A DNA stretch of 64,000 nt. Source: an uncultured Sphingomonas sp. GTDB taxonomy: Bacteria > Pseudomonadota > Alphaproteobacteria > Sphingomonadales > Sphingomonadaceae. Location of the stretch: NCBI RefSeq assembly GCF_936927845.1, contig NZ_CAKZHV010000004.1:32368-96367 (forward strand), given 5' to 3'. Position 1 is the first letter of the stretch. Each line of letters opens with the position of its first letter. The notes beneath the pieces were generated by a model. It saw only the letters and a program-made list of their open reading frames with translations, was not told where the DNA came from and ran no database searches. The translations under genes were made by a program, and so were the position numbers. Positions 42,082 to 49,845 of the stretch are shown piece by piece.

Positions 42082-42107
42082 CGCCCGCGATCGTTCTCGC
42101 GCGGGCG
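42082..42107 (-). terminator. Hairpin between tRNA-Gly and SDR gene
   Basis: CGCCCGCG and CGCGGGCG are perfect eight-base arms around a ten-base loop. It lies 31 bases downstream of the tRNA-Gly 3' end on the minus strand. There is no T run, so it may only separate the tRNA from the operon or process its 3' end. Confidence 0.35.
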
Positions 42108-42137
42108 GCGGCGACGGACACGTCAGTGTGAGGAGGA

Positions 42138-42211
42138 TGGAGCGGGTAACGGGAATCGAACCCGTGTATTCAGCTTGGAAGGCTGCTGCACTACCATTGT
42201 GCTATACCCGC
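42138..42211 (-). tRNA. tRNA-Gly (anticodon TCC)
   Basis: The reverse strand gives GCGGGTA/TACCCGC acceptor arms, a D-arm with AATGGTAGTGC, anticodon arm around CTTCCAA with TCC, T-arm GTTCGATTCC, and an encoded CCA end. The prophage is not near it. It is followed by the hairpin at 42082. Confidence 0.95.
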
Positions 42212-42515
42212 CCGAACCGGTCGGCTGAAGGCAGGTTACTGCAACGCGGCCCGCCGCGCAAGCGGGGTAGCGCGACGCGGCATCCGACCGCCGCGAACCC
42301 TAGCGACACCGGGTTTCCGCAAGCCTTTCTAGACCCTTGCCGCGATCAACGGTGGCATTCGCACCCGAACATTTGCTATCTCGGTCGGAACCGACGCCAC
42401 TTGCGGACACGCCGGGGGTGAGGCGGTAATTGTTTCCGAAGCCTCGCGCCACTTGTGCCAGGATAAGGCGTTCAGCGTGGCGCAGGCTGGTCGAGACTAG
42501 GGCCGGCGAAACGGA
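42212..42515. other. Intergenic stretch of 304 bases, nothing supported
   Basis: Between tRNA-Gly and the second L,D-transpeptidase gene. It must hold the promoter of the tRNA (leftward) and of the transpeptidase (rightward). I see no convincing pair of promoter hexamers, no strong palindrome and no good short reading frame. Confidence 0.5.
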
Positions 42516-44084
42516 ATGAAGCGAAGGACGAGAAAGTCGATGAGCATGGTGAAGGCCGCCGGCACGGCAGCACGTGGCAGCGCAGACAGGCTCCAAGCGT
42601 GCTGGTTCGGGCGTGCGGCACGCGTTGCGGCGGGCGCCTCGCTACTGACGCTCGCCGCGGCAGCGACGGCGCAGACCCTGCCCGCGCCGGTGGTACCGGC
42701 GCCCTCGCCTGCTCCTGCCGCATTGCCCGCGTTGCCGGCCTCCACGCTGTCGCAACCGTTGCCGCGTTTGTCCGACGCACAGACGCGACAGCTCGCCAAG
42801 CTGATCGCGCAGGACGAGGTGCGTCAGGGCCTTCGCCAGGGCAGCCAGCGCGATCTGAGCGGCACGACGGGGGACGCGCTGGTGCGGATTGCGCTCGATC
42901 ACGCGCGCGCGGTACACGCTGGTCGGCTCGACGCCAGCGACTTCGCGCGCGACTGGGGTATCCGCCCGCAGGCCTATGATCCGCTGCCCGGCTTCGCCGA
43001 CGCGGTGCAACGCGACCGGCTCGACGCCTGGATCGCCGCGCTGCCGCCACCTTATGCCGGTTACGATGCGCTGGTCGCTGGGCTGGCGCGCTATCGCAAG
43101 ATCGCGGCGGACGGCGGCTGGGGGACGGTGCCGGCCGCGGCGGAGCTGCGCTTCGGGCGCTCCGGCCCGGCAGTCGCCACCTTGCGCAAGCGGCTGGCGG
43201 CAGAGGATCCGCAGGTGTCGGCGAATGGCGACACATTTGATGCCGACCTGCTCGCCGCGGTGCGTCGCGCGCAGCGCCGTTACGGACTGAACCCGGCGGG
43301 CGATGTTGGTGCACAGACGCTTGCCGCGCTGAACGTGCCGGTCGCAACGCGGATGCGGCAGATCGCCGCCAACATGGAACGGTGGCGCTGGCTGCCCGCG
43401 CAATTGGAGCAGAAGCGCGTCCAGGTGAACGTCGCCGCGGCGGTGCTGACGGTGTTTGACGGCGACGCGCCCGTCATGTCGATGAAGGCGGTGACGGGAC
43501 GGCCTGGGAACGAGACGCCGATGCTCGTGTCTTCGATCCACTCGGTCGTGCTCAATCCGCCGTGGAACGTGCCGAGTTCGATTGCGGACAAGGAATTGTG
43601 GCCCAAGGAGCGCGCCAATCCGGGCTACCTCAAGCGCAACGGCTTTCGCGTGATCGACACCGGGAACGGCGGCAAACGGTTGCAGCAATCGTCGGAAAAG
43701 AGCGCGCTTGGCCGCTTCAAGTTCGATTTCCCGAACGATTTCGCGGTCTACCTGCACGACACGCCCGCACAGGCCGGCTTCTCGCGCTTCGACCGGCTCG
43801 CCAGCCACGGCTGCGTCCGGTTGGAAAAGCCCGAAGCGCTTGCCAAGCTGCTGATGAAGACGACGCCGCAATGGCAGCCCGAAGCGATCGACCAGACGGT
43901 CGCCGCCGGCAAAACGGTGCGCGCGCAGATGGCGGAGCCGGTTGCGGTGTATCTGCTCTACTGGACCGCATTCGCCAGCCCCTCGGGCCAGGTCGGGTTC
44001 CGCGACGATCCTTATGGGTGGGACGGCGACCTTGCCAGCAAGGTGGAAGCACGACAGGCGAAACAGACGCTCGCGTCATTGTGA
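42516..44084 (+). CDS. L,D-transpeptidase, YcbB/LdtD type, second copy
   Basis: A 522-residue periplasmic enzyme. Signal region AARVAAGASLLTLAAAATAQ, Pro/Ala spacer, an amidase-like scaffold domain (GDALVRIALDHARAVHAGRL), a peptidoglycan-binding part (LAAVRRAQRRYGLNPAGDVG) and a YkuD domain with HDTPAQAGF and SHGCVRLE, nucleophile Cys433. An ATG at 42540 is an alternative start. Similar layout to the protein at 16103 but without a lipobox, so it is probably free or anchored by its signal. Confidence 0.9.
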   Translation: MKRRTRKSMSMVKAAGTAARGSADRLQACWFGRAARVAAGASLLTLAAAATAQTLPAPVVPAPSPAPAALPALPASTLSQPLPRLSDAQTRQLAKLIAQDEVRQGLRQGSQRDLSGTTGDALVRIALDHARAVHAGRLDASDFARDWGIRPQAYDPLPGFADAVQRDRLDAWIAALPPPYAGYDALVAGLARYRKIAADGGWGTVPAAAELRFGRSGPAVATLRKRLAAEDPQVSANGDTFDADLLAAVRRAQRRYGLNPAGDVGAQTLAALNVPVATRMRQIAANMERWRWLPAQLEQKRVQVNVAAAVLTVFDGDAPVMSMKAVTGRPGNETPMLVSSIHSVVLNPPWNVPSSIADKELWPKERANPGYLKRNGFRVIDTGNGGKRLQQSSEKSALGRFKFDFPNDFAVYLHDTPAQAGFSRFDRLASHGCVRLEKPEALAKLLMKTTPQWQPEAIDQTVAAGKTVRAQMAEPVAVYLLYWTAFASPSGQVGFRDDPYGWDGDLASKVEARQAKQTLASL

Positions 44085-44104
44085 CGAAATCGGGGATCGA
44101 AGCC

Positions 44105-44491
44105 ATGTTGAACAAGACCAGGACCGGGGCCGCACTCGCCGCGTTGATGATGCTCTCGCTCGCGGGGTGCTCGCGTTCGTCGGACGAGCAGGCGCCGCTG
44201 CCCGACAACGAGATTTCGGATAATTACCAGGCCGAGCCGCTGCCCGAACCCACACCGGAGGTGATGCCGACGCCCGAGGTCGCGCCGGCGACCGACATGA
44301 ACGCGACCGCCGAGGCGCTGCCGCCGCCGGCCGAGCGGACGGTGGACGAACAGATGAACGACGATGCCTTCGCCACCGGCATGACCGCGCGCAGCACGCG
44401 GGACCAGACGCGCGACACGGCCGGTGATCGCGCGCGCGGTCAGTCGAGCGCGGACGAGCCCGCCACCGACGGAAACTTCACCGGCGAGTGA
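44105..44491 (+). CDS. Small lipoprotein, Pro/Glu/Ala-rich
   Basis: A 128-residue protein with a lipoprotein signal ending LMMLSLAGCSRSS. The mature part is acidic and proline-rich (PLPEPTPEVMPTPEVAPATD), then basic-acidic mixed near the end. It follows the L,D-transpeptidase by 20 bases, GGGGA lies before the ATG, so it may be co-expressed and work in the cell wall. No fold recognised. Confidence 0.75.
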   Translation: MLNKTRTGAALAALMMLSLAGCSRSSDEQAPLPDNEISDNYQAEPLPEPTPEVMPTPEVAPATDMNATAEALPPPAERTVDEQMNDDAFATGMTARSTRDQTRDTAGDRARGQSSADEPATDGNFTGE

Positions 44492-44566
44492 TGAGGGCGC
44501 GGACGGCCGCGTCCGATCGGGCGTGGCCGGCCGTGCGTTCGTGATGAGTTGTGCGCGGTGTCAGCG

Positions 44567-44845
44567 TTAACGCTGCCTGGCGACATAGCCATTGTAGGGT
44601 GGGCAATCGCCGCGCTTCTTGCGGCACTCACGCTCATAGTCGCGGCGTTCGCGCTCCTCGCGCTCGGCCTGCCTGCGCTGCTGGCGGACGTATTTTTCGT
44701 CGCGCTCGCGCGGGCTGGTGGTGGCGAGATCGACGCCCTTGCCGATCGCGCGCACCGGCATGGTGGCGACGTTCCACGCCGTCTTCACGCACCCGCCGGT
44801 CGCGAGCAGCGGCACCGCCGCCAGTGTCAGCACGATCAAACGCAT
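44567..44845 (-). CDS. Small lipoprotein-like protein
   Basis: A 92-residue protein. The N-terminus LIVLTLAAVPLLATGGCVK fits a lipoprotein signal, followed by NVATMPVRAIGKGVDLATTS and a strongly charged helix (RQQRRQAEREERERRDYERE) that may form a coiled coil. The ATG at 44845 overlaps the stop of the glycerophosphodiesterase gene, with GGAGAAG before it. Function unknown. Confidence 0.72.
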   Translation of the reverse strand: MRLIVLTLAAVPLLATGGCVKTAWNVATMPVRAIGKGVDLATTSPRERDEKYVRQQRRQAEREERERRDYERECRKKRGDCPPYNGYVARQR

Positions 44846-45915
44846 CACTTCTTCTCCCCGGCGACAAAGGTGTCGCGCGTCGTCACCCCGATAGCAGGAA
44901 AGTCGGTGAAGAATCCGTCGATGCCCTGCGCCAGCGCAGCTGCGATCTCACCCGCGACGTCGCCGTGTGCCCTCGGGTCATCCCCACGGCGGCAGGGCGC
45001 GCGGACAAAGACGTTCTCGGCGCGGAAGGTCCAGGGATGCACGCGCAGCCCCGCGGCATGCGCGTCGGCAACCAGCGTCGACGGCGCGTCGTCCTGCGCA
45101 CCTCCTTGCCACAACATCGCTTTGTCCGGGCCGATGCCCCAGGCATAGCGCGCCACGTCGCGTAAGCCGTCCGGGGTCACCATCGCGGCATAGCTCGGCG
45201 CTGCACCATCGGCCGGCGCGCCTGTCGCCGCGACAAGCTGGATCAGGCGGACACGGGTCATCGCCTTTAATCGCTTGAGGTTGTCGACCTCGAACGACTG
45301 GATGAACACGGGTGCATCGGCACCGTCCCAGCCCGCCGCCTTGAGCTGATCGACCAGCAGCTTGTCGGTCGGGTGGCCGATCCGCGCGAAATAGGTCGGG
45401 TGCTTGGTTTCGGGATAGATCGCGACGTGGCGTTGCTTGGCGAGCGCGATGATCTCGGCAAGCGTCGGGATCGTCTCGCGTCCGTCCCAAGCGCTATTGG
45501 CGGGGCGAAGCTGCGGCAACCGTTCCTTTGCGCGCAACGTCTTCAGCTCGGCAAGCGTGAAATCCTCGGTGAACCAGCCGGTCAGCGTCTGCCCATCGAT
45601 CGTCTTGGTCGTGCGCCGCGCGGCAAATTTCGGGTGGGCGGCGACATCGGTCGTCTCGGAGATCTCGTTCTCGTGTCGCGCGACCAGCACGTCGTCGTTG
45701 GTCGGCACCAGATCGGGCTCGATCACGTCGGCGCCCTGCTCGATCGCGCGGGCGTAGCTCGCCAGCGTGTGCTCGGGCCGCTCCCCGCTCGCACCACGGT
45801 GCGCGATCACGATCGGCGGCGAGGACAGGCGCGGGCTGGCGGGGGTGACGGACATCCGCGCACCCTGCCCCGCCGCGTGGCTGGACGCCAGCAGCAGCGC
45901 GGCGGTGAGAGTCAT
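44845..45915 (-). CDS. Glycerophosphodiester phosphodiesterase, exported
   Basis: A 356-residue enzyme. I start at ATG 45915 because it opens a signal peptide (LTAALLLASSHAAGQG); upstream in-frame starts exist but overlap the divergent operon start. The GDPD barrel shows IVIAHRGASGERPEHTLASY with the catalytic His and Arg, VIEPDLVPTNDDVLVARHE and the late GFFTDFPAIGV. It releases glycerol-3-phosphate from deacylated phospholipids in the periplasm. Resembles GlpQ. No strong ribosome site was seen. Confidence 0.88.
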   Translation of the reverse strand: MTLTAALLLASSHAAGQGARMSVTPASPRLSSPPIVIAHRGASGERPEHTLASYARAIEQGADVIEPDLVPTNDDVLVARHENEISETTDVAAHPKFAARRTTKTIDGQTLTGWFTEDFTLAELKTLRAKERLPQLRPANSAWDGRETIPTLAEIIALAKQRHVAIYPETKHPTYFARIGHPTDKLLVDQLKAAGWDGADAPVFIQSFEVDNLKRLKAMTRVRLIQLVAATGAPADGAAPSYAAMVTPDGLRDVARYAWGIGPDKAMLWQGGAQDDAPSTLVADAHAAGLRVHPWTFRAENVFVRAPCRRGDDPRAHGDVAGEIAAALAQGIDGFFTDFPAIGVTTRDTFVAGEKK

Positions 45916-45934
45916 TCGCAGGGATATGAAGCGA

Positions 45935-45948
45935 ATAACGCACGTTAT
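45935..45948. promoter_or_regulatory. Palindrome between divergent GDPD and molybdenum hydroxylase operons
   Basis: ATAACG-CA-CGTTAT has perfect six-base arms. It lies in the 58-base gap between the divergent starts at 45915 and 45974, so a protein bound here would touch both promoters. No regulator gene is adjacent. Confidence 0.4.
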
Positions 45949-45973
45949 GGAGCGAGCAGCGAAAAGGCGGATC

Positions 45974-46537
45974 ATGCGCTTCACCATCAATCAAAAAACC
46001 TACGAAGCGGATGTCGATGTCCGCACCTCGCTTCTCGACCTGTGTCGCGAGCACCTGGGACTGACCGGCAGCAAAAAAGGCTGCGACCACGGTCAGTGCG
46101 GGGCGTGCACGATGCTGGTCAACGGGCGGCGCATCAACTCCTGCCTGTCGCTCGCCGTGATGCATCAGGATGACGAGATCGTGACGATCGAGGGTCTGGG
46201 CACGGTGGAGAACCTTCACCCGATGCAGGCCGCGTTCGTATCGCACGACGGTTACCAGTGCGGTTACTGCACGCCCGGGCAGATCTGCTCCGCAGTCGGC
46301 ATGCTCGACGAGGTCAAGAAAGGCTGGGCCAGCCACGTCACCGGCGATCTGGGCGAGGTGTCGCTCTCCGACGCGGAGATCAGCGAGCGGATGAGCGGCA
46401 ATATCTGCCGCTGCGCTGCCTACCCCAATATCGTCGACGCGATCCGCGAAGTCGCGGGTCAGTCGGGCGAGCAGGCGATCAAGCCTGCCCCGCGCACCGC
46501 GAGCGAGCAACCCGCGCAAGAGAAGGTGTCGGCATGA
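45974..46537 (+). CDS. 2Fe-2S subunit of molybdenum aldehyde oxidoreductase (PaoA-like)
   Basis: A 187-residue iron-sulfur subunit of the xanthine oxidase family. The plant-type cluster has Cys37, 42, 45 and 57 (KKGCDHGQCGACTM and SCLSL). The second cluster has YQCGYCTPGQ and NICRCAAYPN. It passes electrons from the molybdenum site to FAD. E. coli PaoA carries a Tat signal; none is present here, so the complex is probably cytoplasmic. First gene of the operon, overlapping the next by four bases. Confidence 0.93.
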   Translation: MRFTINQKTYEADVDVRTSLLDLCREHLGLTGSKKGCDHGQCGACTMLVNGRRINSCLSLAVMHQDDEIVTIEGLGTVENLHPMQAAFVSHDGYQCGYCTPGQICSAVGMLDEVKKGWASHVTGDLGEVSLSDAEISERMSGNICRCAAYPNIVDAIREVAGQSGEQAIKPAPRTASEQPAQEKVSA

Positions 46538-47499
46538 AGACCTTCGACTACCGCCGCGCCGACACGATCGAGGCAGCAACCCACGCGAACGGCCGCTTCA
46601 TCGCGGGTGGCACCAACCTGCTCGATTTGATGAAGCTGCAGGTCGAGACGCCCGAACGGCTGGTCGACATCAGCCGGCTCGACCTCAATACGATCGAAGA
46701 GCGCGACGACGGCGGGCTGACGATTGGCGCGCTGGTGCCCAACAGCGATCTCGCCGCCGACCGGCGTGTAGTCGAGAAATATGAAGTGCTCAGCCGCGCG
46801 CTGCTCGCGGGCGCGTCGGGGCAGCTCCGCAACAAGGCGTCGACCGGCGGCAACCTGCTCCAGCGAACGCGCTGCTATTATTTCTACGACACCGCGTCGC
46901 GCTGCAACAAGCGTGAGCCTGGGTCGGGTTGCGACGCAATCGGCGGGTTCAATCGTATCCTCGCGGTGCTCGGCACCAGCGAGCATTGTATCGCGACGCA
47001 TCCCAGCGACATGGCGGTGGCGATGCGCGCGCTCGACGCCACGGTGGTCACGCAGAAGGCAGACGGCGACAAGCGTCGTATCTCGATCCATGACTTCTAC
47101 CGCCTGCCCGGCGACACGCCGCAAATCGAGACGGTGCTGGAGGCGGGTGAACTCATCACCCACGTCGAGCTGCCGTCGCGGCCTGCCGGCAAGCAGGTCT
47201 ATCGCAAGGTACGTGACCGCGCCTCTTACGCCTTCGCGCTCGTCTCGGTCGCGGGCGTGGTCGAGGTGAAGGACGGTGTCGTCGCTTCGGCCGCGCTCGC
47301 CTTTGGCGGGCTCGGGCCGATGCCGTGGCGCAACCCGGCGGTTGAGGCAGCGATCGTCGGCCGCGCACCGTCGACCGAGGCGTTCGAGGCCGCGGCCGAT
47401 GCGCTGCTCGCCGATGCGCGCGGCTACGGCTCGAACGATTTCAAGATACCGCTCGCGCGGCGCACGCTGATCGCGACCTTACGGGATTTGACCGCATGA
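46534..47499 (+). CDS. FAD subunit of molybdenum aldehyde oxidoreductase (PaoB-like)
   Basis: A 321-residue subunit with the FAD-binding FIAGGTNLLDLMK and GNLLQRTRC. An extra cysteine set (Cys114, 124, 133, 152) matches the loop that binds a 4Fe-4S cluster in E. coli PaoB, a feature absent from most xanthine dehydrogenases. It therefore belongs to the PaoB/YagS branch. It overlaps both neighbours by ATGA. Confidence 0.92.
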   Translation: MKTFDYRRADTIEAATHANGRFIAGGTNLLDLMKLQVETPERLVDISRLDLNTIEERDDGGLTIGALVPNSDLAADRRVVEKYEVLSRALLAGASGQLRNKASTGGNLLQRTRCYYFYDTASRCNKREPGSGCDAIGGFNRILAVLGTSEHCIATHPSDMAVAMRALDATVVTQKADGDKRRISIHDFYRLPGDTPQIETVLEAGELITHVELPSRPAGKQVYRKVRDRASYAFALVSVAGVVEVKDGVVASAALAFGGLGPMPWRNPAVEAAIVGRAPSTEAFEAAADALLADARGYGSNDFKIPLARRTLIATLRDLTA

Positions 47500-49751
47500 G
47501 CATCCTAGGCAAATTGTTCGGGTCCGACGACGCCGAGACCAACGCGCTCGTGATGGACGATCCTCGTCCCAAGAGTTTCCTCGACGACGGCGCGCAGGAC
47601 GTGATCGGCAAGCCGATCAACCGGGTAGAGGGTCCGTTGAAGGTCGCCGGACGCGCGCCTTATGCGGCCGAATATCCGGCCGAACGGCTCGTCCACGGCG
47701 TGCTGGTGCGCGCGACTTTTGGCCGCGGCAAGATCACCAAGATTGACGACAGCATGGCGCGCGCGCTGCCCGGCGTCATCGACGTGATCGTCGACTATGA
47801 CACGTTCATCCGCAGCCCCGGCCAGGGTGGCGACACGAATGCGCCGACGCAGGGCGTGCAGGATGTGCAATATTTCGGCGAGCCGGTCGCGGTCGTCGTC
47901 GGCGAAACGTTCGAGGCCGCGCGCGACGGTGCGGCGGCGGTGCGGCTCGGATACAAAGAAGCAGACGCCAACTTCGTCTTCGCCGCGCACAAGGATCAGG
48001 GTAAGGAGCCGAAGAAGGACCAGATCCCCGGCCACAGCAAGCAGGGCGATTTCGCCAAGGCGTTCGACGACGCGCCGGTACAGCTAGACGTCACCTATAC
48101 GACGCCGAGCCAGAACTCGACCGCGATGGAGCCGCACGCCTCGATCGCGGAATGGCGTGACGGCACGCTGATCCTGCACGGCGCGTATCAGATGGTGGCG
48201 AGCGACCAGCAGCAGCTCGCCAAGGCGCTGGGCGTGTCGGCGGACAAGGTGCGGATCATCGCCCGCTACGTCGGCGGCGGATTTGGTTCGAAACTTGGCA
48301 TCGCGCCCGAAAGCGTCGCAGCGGCGGTTGCGGCGAAGAAGCTCGGTCGCCCGGTCAAGATCGTGCTCGCGCGGCAGCAGGTGTACGAGGCGACGGTGCG
48401 TCGCTCCAACACCGAGCAACGTATCCGGCTCGGCACCGACGCCAACGGTAAGATCGACGCGCTCAGCCACAATTCGCTAATCGCCAACACGCCGTACGAG
48501 CAATATTGGGAGCCGGTCGGCGTCGGCACGCACTTCATCTACGGGGGCGAAAACCGCGAGATCAATCATGACCTGATCCCGATGAACCTGACCGCGGCGG
48601 GCTCGATGCGTGCGCCGGGCGAGGCGGTCGGCATGATGGGTCTGGAATGCGCGATGGACGAGCTGGCGGAGAAGCTCGGCATCGATCCGATCGAGTTGCG
48701 TCGCCGCAACGAGCCCGCGCAGGAGCCAGAAAAGCAGATCCCCTTTTCCAGCCGGCAGATGATTCCTGCGCTGGAGCAGGGCGCGCAATTGTTCGGATGG
48801 TCGCAGCGTAAAGCAGCGGGCACCGACCGTCGCGGTGAGTGGCTGTACGGCATGGGCGTGTCGGCCGCGGTGCGATCGAACCAGTTGCAGAAGTCGGCTG
48901 CCAAGGTGACGCTGACCACCGACGGTCGCGCGATCATCGATACCGACATGACCGACATCGGCACCGGCACCTACACCATCCTGGCGCAGATCGCCGCCGA
49001 GACGCTGGGGCTGCCAGTGGACAAGGTCGTCGTCCACCTGGGCGACGGCAAGGCACCGGCATCATCGGGATCGGGCGGTTCGTGGGGCGCCGGCTCGTCG
49101 GGCTCGTCGGTCTATCTCGCCTGCGAGGGCATCCGCGAGAAGCTAGCCAAGGCGATGGGCGTGTCGGCCGAGGAGATGACGCTCAAGGACGGCCGTGCGA
49201 TCGCGCAGAACCGCGCGGTACCGGTCACCGAGCTGATCGAGGAAAACCTATCGGTGATCGGGCAGATCGAGCCGGGCAAGCAGGAGAAGAAATTTCACCA
49301 GGCCAGCTACGGCGCGCATTTTTGCGCGGTGAAGGTCAATGCGGTGACGGGTGAGGTGCGGGTCGAGCGGATGCTGGGCGTGTTCTCGGCCGGACGCATC
49401 CTGAACGAGAAAACCGCGCGGTCGCAGTGTCTGGGCGGCATGACCTTCGGGATCGGCGCTGCGCTGACCGAGAAGCTGATCCACGACGAGCGCAACGGCA
49501 AGGTCGTCAACCGCGACATGGCGGAATATCACGTGCCCGTGAACGCCGACGTGCCGCAGCTGGAGGTCCACTTCCTCGACGAACGCGACATTCACGCCAA
49601 CCCCATCCAGGCCAAGGGGATCGGCGAGCTCGGCATCTCGGGCGCGGGCGCGGCGGTCGCCAACGCGATTTACAATGCAACTGGCGTGCGCGTGCGCGAC
49701 TTCCCGATCACCTGCGACAAGATCATCGAGCAACTGCCGTTCGACGCCTGA
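47496..49751 (+). CDS. Molybdenum-binding subunit of aldehyde oxidoreductase (PaoC-like), copy 1
   Basis: A 751-residue catalytic subunit. The N-terminal part has GKPINRVEGPLKVAGRAPYA, the cofactor-binding regions have GGGFGSKLG and GSGGSWGAGSSGSS, and the catalytic Glu711 lies in AKGIGELGISG. It should oxidise aldehydes or similar compounds with water as oxygen donor. It has no signal peptide. It is followed by a paralogue, and only one set of iron-sulfur and FAD subunits is present. Confidence 0.93.
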   Translation: MSILGKLFGSDDAETNALVMDDPRPKSFLDDGAQDVIGKPINRVEGPLKVAGRAPYAAEYPAERLVHGVLVRATFGRGKITKIDDSMARALPGVIDVIVDYDTFIRSPGQGGDTNAPTQGVQDVQYFGEPVAVVVGETFEAARDGAAAVRLGYKEADANFVFAAHKDQGKEPKKDQIPGHSKQGDFAKAFDDAPVQLDVTYTTPSQNSTAMEPHASIAEWRDGTLILHGAYQMVASDQQQLAKALGVSADKVRIIARYVGGGFGSKLGIAPESVAAAVAAKKLGRPVKIVLARQQVYEATVRRSNTEQRIRLGTDANGKIDALSHNSLIANTPYEQYWEPVGVGTHFIYGGENREINHDLIPMNLTAAGSMRAPGEAVGMMGLECAMDELAEKLGIDPIELRRRNEPAQEPEKQIPFSSRQMIPALEQGAQLFGWSQRKAAGTDRRGEWLYGMGVSAAVRSNQLQKSAAKVTLTTDGRAIIDTDMTDIGTGTYTILAQIAAETLGLPVDKVVVHLGDGKAPASSGSGGSWGAGSSGSSVYLACEGIREKLAKAMGVSAEEMTLKDGRAIAQNRAVPVTELIEENLSVIGQIEPGKQEKKFHQASYGAHFCAVKVNAVTGEVRVERMLGVFSAGRILNEKTARSQCLGGMTFGIGAALTEKLIHDERNGKVVNRDMAEYHVPVNADVPQLEVHFLDERDIHANPIQAKGIGELGISGAGAAVANAIYNATGVRVRDFPITCDKIIEQLPFDA

Positions 49752-49845
49752 TGATCGCAGGGCGCCGGGTCGATCACCCGGCGTCCCGCTGGCGCTTGCG
49801 CGGCGCAATCCCTAGATTGGCCGCGTTCAAGCGGGGAGCGTCACG

